Of a stretch of DNA of 42,936 nucleotides, positions 9,257-17,680 are shown piece by piece. The translations under genes and the position numbers were made by a program. This DNA comes from Sphingomonas sp. Its GTDB lineage: Bacteria; Pseudomonadota; Alphaproteobacteria; Sphingomonadales; Sphingomonadaceae. Below the pieces are notes generated by a model. The model was not told the DNA's origin. It saw only the letters and a list, made by a program, of their open reading frames with translations, and made no database searches. Location of the stretch: the NCBI RefSeq assembly GCF_029239295.1, contig NZ_JAQZBC010000019.1:1-42936 (forward strand). Reading direction: 5' to 3'. Positions within the stretch are counted from its first letter, which is position 1; each line of letters begins with the position of its first letter.

Positions 9257-9793
9257 CGCGATATGGTCCCTTTTATCGATCTATAATCGGCGCGCACGCT
9301 CGTTGCCCGCCGGTCATGCTGGCGAGTGGGCGGGCGCTGACGATGAAGGCGTGAAGCGGCCTAGCGCGGCGGGTCGACCATGCTCGTTCTCCCGAGATGC
9401 GGGGACACGCGCCGTGCCGCCAGTCGACACGCCGGGTGCGCTTTAGCCGTTGGTAACGCGGAGCAAGCTGATCCCATCAAATTGCCGCGAGCCGCAGTCG
9501 GGCGACCTCCGTTCAATCCATACTGAACCAGTAGGAATTAACGGCAAGATAGCTTTGGTTCATCGGTCTAGAGATCTACTTCGCCAGATATCAGGTCGCC
9601 GGCAGCGGGGCGAAAGCCCTGTTTATTGGGACGGCCCCATGCCACCTGTCTTGTCCGCGTTGTAATCTGCGGCCCCCTTATGAGGGGTGACCCAGGCGTA
9701 GCTGAAGGGCCACCGAAGAGCAGTTACTGCCAGCCTGCTTCCGTAATGCGCGCCGGAGCAAGAGTGGCCGAAGTTGGATGGAAGCTGATCGTT
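9257..9793. other. Intergenic region between porin gene and TonB receptor; no gene seen
   Basis: About 540 bases separate the porin stop from the receptor start and should hold the promoter of the sulfur operon. TGAACCA and TGGTTCA form a 7-bp inverted repeat with a 25-base spacer around 9522-9560. A short hairpin (CCCCT, loop TATG, AGGGG) lies near 9673-9686 downstream of the porin gene. No convincing sigma-70 boxes could be fixed. Short open frames here lack ribosome sites and family resemblance. Confidence 0.5.
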
Positions 9794-11185
9794 CTAGAAT
9801 GTCGCCGTGGCATTCAGGGACAGATAGCGCGTCCACCGTCCAGCGGGCGCGTTCGGTGCCTCCTTCAGGAACCTGCCTTTCGCCAACAGCACGGCGTCCA
9901 CTTCCAAGCGCAGCCAAGGCGTGAGGAGGTGCCGGAGGCGACCATCCACCTGCGTGCCGGCAAAGCTACCGGCGCGACCCGTGGGGTCGCGCACGCCGGT
10001 AGATGCGAAGCTGTCCTCACGCGCTGCGAGCCACATCGGGTGAAGCGTTGCCATCAGGTCGGTGCGCTTGTCAGGCGCGGCCTCGACGCGAATACCGGCG
10101 CTGATGATATTGCTGCGCGCGATGGCATTATAGAGGCCGGCCGGCGCCAGATCGGCCCGCCGCATGCCAAACAGCGTGTCGAACCGATTGTACGCACCGC
10201 CCGGCCTGTCTCCGCTGGCGTGATCATACTCGACCGAGACCCGCGTCTTCCATGAATCGCCAAAGGTGTAACCAGTGTCGGCATGCACGAACCAGGCCCG
10301 CACGGGCTGGGTGCGAGCCATCGGAGCGACGCTGGCGGAGACATCGCCCCGTTGCACGATCAACTCCAGTTCGCCATCAAGCCGCGCCGGCGCGGAGTCC
10401 CGGACGAGCCGTAAGCTGACGGTGTAGAGGGAGCGGTCGCGGGTCGGACGGTCTGGCGTATCCCGCTCGCCCAGGTGGAAAAAGGAGCCCTCGAGCGTCA
10501 CCGGGCCAATAGCGCGCGCGCGGCTGACCAGGCCGCCCCAGAGGACAAGATCGAAGCCTTCGTGATCGAGACCCACGGCGTTGCGGCGCAGGCGAGCAAG
10601 ATCGTCAGGGCGGCGCTGTTGCGGAAGCGTGTACAGCAGCGTGAAATTCCAGCCGCCAGGCCAAACGAAATCGGCTTTCAGCCCGGTGTAACCGTTCGTC
10701 GTATTCCGGTAGTCGTCGGCCGCTACGAGGCGCCGGGAGCCGACGTTCATTACGAACCTGCCGCCCGCGACGGTCGCACTGCTGCCTGCGCCTAAGGGTT
10801 CGGGCACCTTGATTTCGGCGAAAGCTTGAACGAGTTCGAGAGCGTTCACCTCTGCGGTCGAGACCGGCGTCCCTCCATCGTCATCGTAAATTCGGCTGTC
10901 CCACAGCTCTCCAACAAGGCGGAAAGGGCCATCTCTGTACTGCGCGAGGAGCGTCGTCCGTAGGTTGACCAAGTCGTCGGCTTCATTGAAGCCGGCACGC
11001 GGCTGCCCATCGATTGCCTCGGCACGAAGCCGCACCGATCCTGCGATGGAGAGCCCCTCGGCGGGCTCGCTTTGTGCGGCACCAGGCCCAGCCCAAGGCA
11101 GCATGCTGACCGCTATTGCCCAGCAGCAAATTTGTATCAGCCGGTTTGCCGGGCACAGAAAAACAGGAAGTATAGTGTCAGGCAT
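9794..11185 (-). CDS. Alginate-export-type (AlgE-like) outer-membrane porin
   Basis: A 463-residue beta-barrel protein of the alginate export family. The N-terminus is a long signal peptide ending near GAAQS. Barrel strands follow, with motifs typical of the family: GSVRLRAEAIDGQPRAGF, a region around GGRFVMNVGSRRLVAADDYRN, GYTFGDSWKTRVSVEYDHASG and FDTLFGMRRADLAP. Despite the family name, sphingomonad members are mostly uncharacterised small-molecule porins. The start codon lacks a clear Shine-Dalgarno and lies 39 nt after a structured leader shared with the ChrB operon. Its position behind the sulfur operon suggests sulfur or oxyanion uptake, but it has its own leader and a 540-base gap follows it. 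Confidence 0.85.
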   Translation of the reverse strand: MPDTILPVFLCPANRLIQICCWAIAVSMLPWAGPGAAQSEPAEGLSIAGSVRLRAEAIDGQPRAGFNEADDLVNLRTTLLAQYRDGPFRLVGELWDSRIYDDDGGTPVSTAEVNALELVQAFAEIKVPEPLGAGSSATVAGGRFVMNVGSRRLVAADDYRNTTNGYTGLKADFVWPGGWNFTLLYTLPQQRRPDDLARLRRNAVGLDHEGFDLVLWGGLVSRARAIGPVTLEGSFFHLGERDTPDRPTRDRSLYTVSLRLVRDSAPARLDGELELIVQRGDVSASVAPMARTQPVRAWFVHADTGYTFGDSWKTRVSVEYDHASGDRPGGAYNRFDTLFGMRRADLAPAGLYNAIARSNIISAGIRVEAAPDKRTDLMATLHPMWLAAREDSFASTGVRDPTGRAGSFAGTQVDGRLRHLLTPWLRLEVDAVLLAKGRFLKEAPNAPAGRWTRYLSLNATATF

Positions 11186-11257
11186 GGCGCGACCAAGAAG
11201 TGTTGGGTTGGATGCGATGCTTTGGCTGACGCCTCATGGGGTGACCGCAAGCCCCAT
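11186..11257 (-). promoter_or_regulatory. Structured leader element, copy A (upstream of porin)
   Basis: On the sense (minus) strand, ATGGGG (11257-11252) pairs with CCCCAT (11241-11236) around a 10-nt loop. The invariant GAGGCGTCAGC follows (11235-11225). Exactly 39 nt after GTCAGC comes the porin ATG. Loop bases TGCGGT (11249-11244) can pair with ATCGCA (11218-11213), forming an H-type pseudoknot. The 53-nt core matches copy B (28875-28927) at 42 positions without gaps, and both coding regions begin ATGCCTG. This is probably a cis-acting RNA; a DNA operator is the alternative. Confidence 0.65.
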
Positions 11258-11309
11258 GTAGTCAATCAGCCATTATCGTAAAATCTTGTCAATCATCTAC
11301 GCAGTGGCA

Positions 11310-11568
11310 GCCTCGCCAGCTCAGGCGGCATTTAGATCGCGCGAGTAGCAGAAGCTCCTTCGTCGCACATGGCAATGTTGCGACTGCGGGCGGCTGCCTT
11401 GCCTCGCAGTACCTCGCCACGTGGATGATCGCCCGAGGCGCTTCGATGCAAGATGCCAAGGAAGCCATGCACTATGTCGCGCCAGTGGGTGAAAAGGCGC
11501 TCTACGTGAATCAGGCGGTGTCGGTAGTTTCACCCTTCATCACGCCAAAGGTTGCGGCTGCCGCTTGA
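11310..11568 (+). pseudogene. C-terminal remnant of a DJ-1/PfpI-family protein
   Basis: The frame ending at TGA 11566-11568 encodes GNVATAGGCLASQYLATW followed by MIARGASMQDAKEAMHYVAP and VGEKALYVNQAVSVVSPF. This is the C-terminal third of DJ-1/PfpI glutamine-amidotransferase-like proteins, including the nucleophile-elbow-like AGGC. No start codon or N-terminal domain is present, so it is a truncated relic. It opens a 2.4-kb stretch of gene fragments and IS debris. Confidence 0.6.
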
Positions 11569-11710
11569 CCGCCCATACGACGGACGGCCGCTTTCCGCAG
11601 CTGTCTGGAGCCTTCAGAACGGTCACAACTGGGGCGCTTCCTGCCTGTCCGCTCTCGGAATCGCCCCATCGCGCAAGAACGGCCTAGATTGGGTGGAAAT
11701 CGGACGTGGG

Positions 11711-11863
11711 CTAACCAAGGCCGATAGCTGTCAAAGCCCGCTCGCCACTGTCGAAAGTTTTCCACTCGTATTCGACAACAGCACCGGGTGGATAGGACCA
11801 CACCTCGGTTTCCGGCACCTCGCCATCTATCCGGTAGGTGCCACCGGGCAGAGGTGAGGCTTC
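11711..11863 (-). pseudogene. Short unidentified conserved-looking fragment
   Basis: A minus-strand frame of about 50 codons ends at 11711 and reads LPGGTYRIDGEVPETEVWSY followed by PPGAVVEYEWKTFDSGERAL. Its composition is protein-like, but there is no ATG or GTG after the upstream in-frame TAG. I do not recognise it. It may be the 3' end of a gene cut off when the surrounding material was inserted. Confidence 0.25.
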
Positions 11864-12224
11864 CAGCTTCTACGCTGAGCTGAAAGGCTGGCAGGGCACC
11901 ATTGGATCGTTCCTCGGCTTTATTGCCGGCGCACTCGTCAACTTTCGTCTAAACCGCCGACGTGACGAGCGGCTGAGGGGCGAGGAGGTCGTCGCTATCG
12001 CCTATGCCCTCTGTGGTGAGATGGAGCTGATACGGCGCAGCGTTGCGCGCATGGCCAACGCGATTGGGGCTCGTCACTTCCAGTATGGGTTCGGCGGCAG
12101 GGAGGGCGAGCCCTACGCCGAGTACTTCGCCACCTCATCGCGCCCGCGCCGCAATGGAATGGTCCTGCGGCCGGCGCGTACGTTGGACAAGGTGGCGCTC
12201 CGGTCGTATCCGGAAGAGGGATGA
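11838..12224 (+). CDS. Small hypothetical protein with one N-terminal membrane segment, probably truncated
   Basis: 128 residues. The credible part begins near FYAELKGWQGTIGSFLGFIA, a single hydrophobic segment, followed by the basic NFRLNRRRDERLR and an amphipathic helix (EVVAIAYALCGEMELIRRSVARM). This is the layout of a family of short membrane-anchored hypothetical proteins in alphaproteobacteria. The last 20 residues (RPARTLDKVALRSYPEEG) do not look like a natural end and the gene lies amid fragments, so a 3' truncation or frameshift is likely. No function is assigned, and no ribosome site is evident at the ATG at 11838. Confidence 0.45.
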   Translation: MPPGRGEASSFYAELKGWQGTIGSFLGFIAGALVNFRLNRRRDERLRGEEVVAIAYALCGEMELIRRSVARMANAIGARHFQYGFGGREGEPYAEYFATSSRPRRNGMVLRPARTLDKVALRSYPEEG

Positions 12225-12323
12225 GCAGAGTCGTGGAACCGGAGCTGAGGCGAAAGGATTGGTCCACAACCCGGTTCATTGACTGGTAACCGGGTCGGGC
12301 CTAGATAGGTTCTGGAGATGAGC

Positions 12324-12509
12324 ATGCGACAGGTCTGCTACTACGACCCCGCCGAACGGCAGAGGGAGAAGGAGCGCTCCAGGGCATCCGATGCTGCTGC
12401 CCTGAGCAGCGGCTTCGTATCGCGTCGTGATCTTTCGGCCCGGAACGGCTTCTTCTCGTCGCTTCAGGTCATCGATTCGGCCGTGATCTGCCAAGAGGTC
12501 TTCGCCTGA
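12324..12509 (+). CDS. Small hypothetical protein, 61 residues
   Basis: The ATG at 12324 has GGAG five bases upstream; an ATG two codons earlier abuts that site and is less likely. The product is highly charged at the N-terminus (PAERQREKERSRASDAAA) and then reads GFVSRRDLSARNGFFSSL. This pattern resembles the N-terminal part of small uncharacterised sphingomonad proteins. No function can be given. It converges on a minus-strand fragment and then on the IS630 remnant. Confidence 0.4.
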   Translation: MRQVCYYDPAERQREKERSRASDAAALSSGFVSRRDLSARNGFFSSLQVIDSAVICQEVFA

Positions 12510-12600
12510 ACAAAGGCGTACTGCCGCCAGAGGTGGTGTATGATCTCGCCAGCATACTGCAGCTGAGCGACAAGGCGTTCATTGTCGGCGGACAGGCACT
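12464..12600 (-). pseudogene. Fragment of a small coiled-coil-like protein, cut by the IS630 remnant
   Basis: The minus frame encodes [20 protein letters not shown] followed by [18 protein letters not shown] and a short tail. The heptad-like Leu/Ile pattern is credible, but no start codon is left before IS630 sequence begins near 12600, so the N-terminus seems to have been lost there. Its last codons overlap the end of the facing 61-residue gene, so one of the two may not be expressed. Low confidence. Confidence 0.25.
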
Positions 12601-13224
12601 CAATCTCTGCATACCACGATCCGGCGCGTTTGGACGGCCTTTGGGTTACAACCGCACCGATCGGAGACATTCAAGCTGTTGAGCGATCCGCTGTTCGTCG
12701 GCAAGGTCCGCGACATCGTCGGGCTCTACTTGTCGCCGCCCAACCGCGCACTCGTGCTCAGCGTCGACGAGAAGTCGCAGATCCAGGCGCTCGACCGCGA
12801 GCAGCCGATCCTGCGGATGATGCCCGGCATGCCCGAGTGCCGCACCCACAGCTACGTTCGCCACGGCACAACGTAGCTGTTCGCGGCGCTCGACATCGCC
12901 TCGGGCTTCGTCACCGGCAAATGCTACAAGCGCCATCGTTCGTCCGAGTTTCTCGACTTCCTCAAGCAGATCGACGCGCGGGTTGCTCGGGACCTCGATA
13001 TCCATATCGTCATAGATAATTACGCAACCCACAAGACCGTGCTGGCCCGGGCATGGCTCGCTCGTTGACCGCATTACCACGTCCACTTCACGCCAACGTC
13101 AGCATCGTGGATCAAACAGGTGGAGCGCTGGTTCGCCGAGCTTACCCGCAAGCATTTGCGCCGTTGCGATAGTTTAGTAACCCGGTTCGAAGACAAGTTC
13201 CCGGCGGTCATGTTGAACGGCTAA
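12600..13224 (+). mobile_element. IS630-family transposase pseudogene with two nonsense codons
   Basis: One continuous frame carries the C-terminal two thirds of an IS630 DDE transposase: [19 protein letters not shown], the first Asp in [16 protein letters not shown], the second in DLDIHIVIDNYATHK, and the Glu in SASWIKQVERWFAEL. It is interrupted in frame by TAG at 12874-12876 (usual residue Ser) and TGA at 13066-13068 (usual residue Arg). Both look like substitutions, because the frame never shifts. The N-terminal helix-turn-helix is missing and no terminal inverted repeats were recognised. The element is dead. Confidence 0.85.
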
Positions 13225-13424
13225 GGCGACAGGGAAGGGTGTCGTTGTAAAAACGCGGCACCCTCTCGGCAGCGTGTTCATTGCCACCTTAGAAACACAA
13301 GGGCGACGACCGCTACCGCCGGCTCCGCCGAAGTGGCGGTGGATAGCTGGACCCGTCTGGCCCACTGGATCAGGACCAACCAGCCGCAACTCGAGCATCT
13401 TCTTCCCTATTCGACGCGGTGGAC

Positions 13425-13733
13425 ACCCAAGGAAATGGCCGCCGCTCGCATCAGCAGCTAAAGGAGGAACTGGGCCTCGATCACTTCGAGGGCAGATCCT
13501 GGACCGGATTACACCGACATGCCTTGATGACGATGATCGCCTACGCCTTCCTCCAATCCCGCCGCCTTATGGCAGCGGGACGGAAAAAAAGAGTCGGGGG
13601 TCCCCCGCCACAGCCGAGCATGCCGGCCATCAGGCAAGCGATCCTCAACCTCTTCGCCCAGCCGCCGCCACTGCGCTGCCCTCACTGTGACAAGCGTCTC
13701 GCGGACGCCGTCAATCTGAGAGTGCCAAAGTAG
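13425..13733 (+). mobile_element. IS701-like transposase C-terminal remnant
   Basis: The frame ending at TAG 13731-13733 encodes RSHQQLKEELGLDHFEGRSW, then TGLHRHALMTMIAYAFLQSR, then PPPQPSMPAIRQAILNLF. This is the C-terminal end of an IS701-type DDE transposase, where the ELKxxLGLDHFEGR region holds the catalytic Glu. The N-terminal and central domains are missing. The short ATG-started frame upstream (MDTQGN) is not transposase sequence. A second relic directly beside the IS630 one. Confidence 0.7.
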
Positions 13734-13914
13734 TACTAGCAGGGCCGCGAATGGAATTCGACTGTTGCGCCGAAATCAGCATGAAAACGGAGATGGCTTT
13801 ACGTTAAGGTCTGAGGGCTGTCCGCAAAGGCAGCCTTGCTCGCTGAACAAGCCTTCTACTTGGCAGTTCAACGGCGGTATCTACGAATCGATTTCGCGAT
13901 GATCACAATCTATC

Positions 13915-15672
13915 TTGACCGTTAGAACGCGGAGGCCAAAAGCATTGCAGGCAGACTTCCCCGATGCGGATGCAGTGGCAGCGCTTGAAGCGGCTGAGGC
14001 TGTGCTTACCGCGGATCCCTTGCACCTCCAAGCCCTCCAGGTATCCGCCGCTGCCCTTCGATCGCTCGGGAGGCACGACGCTGCGGAACGCTCCGAGGCA
14101 GCACTGATCTCGCGGCTGCGGGAACTGCCCGGCGTCGCTGCTGCTACTGAAGCGCTGTCAGGCGGTCGATCGGCGGAAGCTCAGCAAGTTTTGTCGCTTC
14201 ACTTGCGCGAGCATCTTAACAATCCGGTAGCCCTCGAGATGCTCGCTGGATTAGCGCTTCGGATGGGCCAGTTGGGCAATGCAGAGGCCCTGCTGCGCCG
14301 AGCGCTGACCTGCGCGCCCGGCTATGTCGCATCGCGTAAGACGCTCGTCCGCCTTTTGCGGCACCAGAACCGCTGGGACGAAGCAATCGCGTTGCTGGAC
14401 GACGGTTTGACGTCTGCAACAAACGCGGCCGAGCTGCTGTATTTGAAGTCCGCGCTGCTTGGCCGCGTCGGCCGTGTCGAGGAGGCGTTAAGCGCAAGCT
14501 TTGCAAGTGTTGCGCTCGCACCGGACAACGCAGTCACGTGGCTCAGCCACACTCGCTTGCTGGCGCAGGTCGGGCGGCGAGCGGAAGCTGGCGAGGGCGC
14601 GCGCCGTGCAATAGCCGTCAATCCGGAGTTCGGACCTGCGTGGTGGACTCTGGCTGATCTAGATCCCGCCGCTGTGACAGACGCTGACATTTCTGCTATG
14701 ACTACCGTCGTCAAACGTTCGGACGCGGAGGATCGTTTCGGTATTCCGATCCATTTCGCACTCGGTCGAGCGTGGGAGCACCGGGGCGACGGCGCGATGT
14801 CGTTCGCCTGCTATGCTGAAGGCCATCGGCTACGCCGGCTCCGGGTACCTCACGATGCGCAGGCCATTTCTCGCGCTATTCGAGACGATGCCCGGTCGTT
14901 CGATGCCTCGTTCTTCCGCAGCCGCGCGGGATATGGGACTTCGAGCGCTGCGCCGATCTTCATCGTTGGTATGCATCGGTCTGGCTCGAGCCTTGTCGAG
15001 CAAATCCTGGCTAGTCATCCGGACGTGGAAGGGCTCGCGGAACTTCCGCATTTGATGCAGATCGCCCAACGTTTCGGCGTACGAGAAAGGGAATACGGCG
15101 GGACTTACGAGCAGGTTGCGAGGCTCGACGCCAAACAAGCGTCGGCGCTCGGAGAATACTATCTCGCCGGAGTTAAGCCATACCGGCGCAGCAATCGTCC
15201 GCGCTTTACCGACAAAATGCCGGGCAACTGGCGCCATATCGCTCTGATCCAATCGATACTTCCTAATGCGAAGATCATAGAAGTACGGCGCGATCCGCTA
15301 GATTGCTGCATTTCAAACTTCTGCCGCTATTTTGCGAATGGCCAAGGTCATGCCGACGACCTGGACGATCTCGGTCGGTACTATCGTGACTATGTGACCT
15401 TCATGGACCAGCTTAATTCTGCGCTGCCGGGGAGAGTCCACAGAGTGACCTACGAGCGGCTGGTCGACGATCTTGAAACTGAGGTTCGGCACCTGCTCAC
15501 GGCCTGTGACCTCGACTTTGACGCGCGCTGTCTCCGCTTCTTCGAGACGGAGCGGCCTGTGCGGACACCTAGTGCGCAACAGGTGCGCAAGCCGATCAAC
15601 CGCGAAGGGATCGGCCGCGCAGAGTTGTTCGGGCCATGGCTTGCGCCACTTCGTGAGGCGCTCGCCCGCTAG
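13915..15672 (+). CDS. TPR-containing sulfotransferase family protein
   Basis: 585 residues. The N-terminal half is tetratricopeptide repeats (for example NAEALLRRALTCAPGYVASR and RAEAGEGARRAIAVNPEFGP). The C-terminal half is a PAPS-dependent sulfotransferase: the 5'-phosphosulfate loop is FIVGMHRSGSSLVEQIL, and the 3'-phosphate motif is EVRRDPLDCCISNF. Sphingomonads carry many such proteins of unknown acceptor. The frame opens after a TGA at 13900; the only early starts are TTG at 13915 or 13945, with no strong ribosome site. The true N-terminus may therefore have been clipped by the IS debris upstream. It converges on the serralysin gene. Cytoplasmic; acceptor unknown. Confidence 0.85.
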   Translation: MTVRTRRPKALQADFPDADAVAALEAAEAVLTADPLHLQALQVSAAALRSLGRHDAAERSEAALISRLRELPGVAAATEALSGGRSAEAQQVLSLHLREHLNNPVALEMLAGLALRMGQLGNAEALLRRALTCAPGYVASRKTLVRLLRHQNRWDEAIALLDDGLTSATNAAELLYLKSALLGRVGRVEEALSASFASVALAPDNAVTWLSHTRLLAQVGRRAEAGEGARRAIAVNPEFGPAWWTLADLDPAAVTDADISAMTTVVKRSDAEDRFGIPIHFALGRAWEHRGDGAMSFACYAEGHRLRRLRVPHDAQAISRAIRDDARSFDASFFRSRAGYGTSSAAPIFIVGMHRSGSSLVEQILASHPDVEGLAELPHLMQIAQRFGVREREYGGTYEQVARLDAKQASALGEYYLAGVKPYRRSNRPRFTDKMPGNWRHIALIQSILPNAKIIEVRRDPLDCCISNFCRYFANGQGHADDLDDLGRYYRDYVTFMDQLNSALPGRVHRVTYERLVDDLETEVRHLLTACDLDFDARCLRFFETERPVRTPSAQQVRKPINREGIGRAELFGPWLAPLREALAR

Positions 15673-15675
15673 CTA

Positions 15676-15694
15676 CGCCGGCGCAAAACCGGCG
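15676..15694. terminator. Short hairpin between convergent sulfotransferase and serralysin genes
   Basis: CGCCGG (15676-15681) and CCGGCG (15689-15694) form a 6-bp stem with loop CGCAAAA in the 41-bp gap between the two facing 3' ends. There is no T-run. The location suits a weak bidirectional terminator. Confidence 0.4.
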
Positions 15695-15713
15695 AGCTTC
15701 GCGAGCAACAGTA

Positions 15714-17666
15714 TCACGCGAGGATGAGATCGCCCACGCCAGCCGCTGATCCCTGGAGGCTGTAAACGTAATAGTCCGTGCCCGACCCGCTTACGAGTCC
15801 ATCGAACTCGAGCCTGAGCCTACTGTTGAAGTCGACGGTTCCCCCATTTTCGCCGAGATCCAGCACGCCATCGGTCCCAAGCGCGATGATATTGTCACCG
15901 TTGTTGTCAGCAAGCTTAGTAGTCGTGACTAGAATATCGCGCTTGCCGAAGCTTGAGACAGTGTCATTACCAGTCGGCGCGGCTCCGGCCGTATCGAAGA
16001 ACAGCACCGTCTTTGCGGTTCCGCTGCTTCCGCTGCCCTTCAGAACATCATCGGCCACGCTACCTTCTCTGACCGTATGTCCACTCTTCGCGATGGGACG
16101 GACCCCTGCATCTGCGTAGAAGTATTCGCCGCCCACAGTGCCTAGGTAACGAAGTCCGCTCGCCGTCGAGAGCCCATCAAAGAAGACCCGGTCGTTGTCG
16201 CTTGTGTCCAGCCGCAGACCGGAAGTTTTAGACCATGTTATCAACCCGTCGCCGTTGCTATCTTTGATGGCTTTCTCTGTGACGAGCACGTCTGTGCGGC
16301 CGAAATCGGTGATTCGATCAGCACCAGTCTGCCCTAGCGTCTTGAAAATGAACGTGTCCGCACCCGCATTGCCGGTGAGCACGTTGTTCACCTGATTGCC
16401 GATTAAGCGGTCATTATCTGCGCCTCCAATAGCATTCTCTATTAGGGCGCCATACGCGATTGAGATGTTGTCTTTGTACAGCGGACTCGTGATGCCATTG
16501 GCTGCCTTTATCTCCTCGTAGAGGTCGGCGACCGCCGCAGTTCGTGGTGCGAAACCAAGCGCCGCCCGATTGGCGTTAACCTGATCCAGCATCAGGAATT
16601 CCTCGATGCCGCCGCCGGAAGAGAAGGCGCCCTCATTGAGATCGATCGTTGACGGCGTGTTCCATCCGGAGAAGTCTAGCGTATCGTTGCCGCCCGCATC
16701 CCAGATCGTTACAATTGGCCGCGTGTTTTTCGAGAAATCGTAGGCCGCACGGTCGGCGGTGGAATTGAAGCCGTAGACCGTGTCGCCAGTACGCGTGGTA
16801 CTGTCGACGCCGTAGATTTCCTGGATCGCTGCGATGTCATGCACAAGCGGCGTCGCTGCATAGGCGAAGTTCAAAAGTGACCAGTCGATATGCTGCGCGC
16901 CCGTCTCAGAGGCGTCAAAGTAGCTCATCACACTGTACTGAAGCGAGTCTTGCGCAAAGCTAGCATCGTTCTCGTAGGTGATCGGATCGGGCACGCCGTC
17001 GCCATCATCATCGTCGAGTGCATCATAGTCGCCGGGATGACTGAGGCCGAGCGCATGTCCCGTCTCGTGGATCATCGTCAGGACAGAGTAGTAGCTGTCA
17101 GCGAGAGGTGTGAAATTAGACGAGACGAAGCCGTCGATCCAGATGTCGCCACTGATGCGGCCGATCTCATCAAAATCAAGCTCCTCTTCATAGTAGCTAT
17201 CGAAAATGTCGCCAAACGGCAGGTACGCATATGCTTGTGCGCCGCCGGTGTCGGTGTTGCCATAATTGATGTCGGCGTTGAACGATTTTGTTTCGCGGAA
17301 GGAGATATCGACAAGATCGTCCCACAGCGCAATCGCACCGCGTGCCACGTCCTTCTGCCCGGCAGTGAACGGAGAGAAGGTTTCGGGGTCGGCTTCAGCA
17401 AAGGCAGTGGTGCCAGTCGCATTGACGTAGTAGCTGTTGGCGATCTCCTCCTGGTTAAGCCAAAAACCGAAATTAAGTACGCCGTCGTCCAACTCGCCGT
17501 AATTGCTTGTGTACCAATCGTAGCCTGTCCGATTTAGATTCTCTGCGATCGCCTCGACAGTCCAGATTGACTTACCAGCGTAGCTTCCGCCTGCGAGTGG
17601 ATCTAGCGACATCGCTTCCCACATCGAGTTGCCGGAATTCATAAGGGCTTCTTCAATTAAGGGCAT
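15714..17666 (-). CDS. Serralysin-type (M10) secreted metalloprotease with RTX-like C-terminus
   Basis: 650 residues. The zinc site is HETGHALGLSH (His200, Glu201, His204, His210), and the Met-turn SVMSYF gives Met247 with Tyr249, as in serralysins. The C-terminal half has haemolysin-type calcium-binding repeats (GGADNDRLIGN, LTGNAGADTFIF) and several DxNGD-type loops. There is no Sec signal, which fits type I secretion through a C-terminal signal, but no exporter genes are present here. Between the zinc motif and Met-turn lies an acidic insertion with DDDDGDGVPD, resembling an extra calcium loop. Its base composition is more AT-rich than its neighbours, hinting at horizontal transfer. GGGGAA precedes the ATG. 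It follows a co-oriented small exported-type protein by 14 bases. Confidence 0.9.
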   Translation of the reverse strand: MPLIEEALMNSGNSMWEAMSLDPLAGGSYAGKSIWTVEAIAENLNRTGYDWYTSNYGELDDGVLNFGFWLNQEEIANSYYVNATGTTAFAEADPETFSPFTAGQKDVARGAIALWDDLVDISFRETKSFNADINYGNTDTGGAQAYAYLPFGDIFDSYYEEELDFDEIGRISGDIWIDGFVSSNFTPLADSYYSVLTMIHETGHALGLSHPGDYDALDDDDGDGVPDPITYENDASFAQDSLQYSVMSYFDASETGAQHIDWSLLNFAYAATPLVHDIAAIQEIYGVDSTTRTGDTVYGFNSTADRAAYDFSKNTRPIVTIWDAGGNDTLDFSGWNTPSTIDLNEGAFSSGGGIEEFLMLDQVNANRAALGFAPRTAAVADLYEEIKAANGITSPLYKDNISIAYGALIENAIGGADNDRLIGNQVNNVLTGNAGADTFIFKTLGQTGADRITDFGRTDVLVTEKAIKDSNGDGLITWSKTSGLRLDTSDNDRVFFDGLSTASGLRYLGTVGGEYFYADAGVRPIAKSGHTVREGSVADDVLKGSGSSGTAKTVLFFDTAGAAPTGNDTVSSFGKRDILVTTTKLADNNGDNIIALGTDGVLDLGENGGTVDFNSRLRLEFDGLVSGSGTDYYVYSLQGSAAGVGDLILA

Positions 17667-17680
17667 GTCATTTCCCCAGG

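Noticed and set aside
706..9541. Shared AATCC and AGGAATTA spaced by 12-13 bases at 706-731 and around 9513-9538, considered as a common sulfur operator
   Set aside because: The first site overlaps the ribosome site of tauD, spacing differs by one, and the inner sequences do not match; chance is likely.
9672..9715. Possible third copy of the porin/chrB leader (AGGCGTAGCTGAAG after a GGGG hairpin) on the plus strand
   Set aside because: It lacks the CCCCA-GAGGCGTCAGC core, no start codon follows at 39 nt, and no plus-strand gene lies downstream.
13270..13420. Possible transposase or other remnant (frame with SWTRLAHWIRTNQPQLEHLLPY)
   Set aside because: Protein-like stretch, but no family could be assigned and the frame does not join the IS701-like tail.
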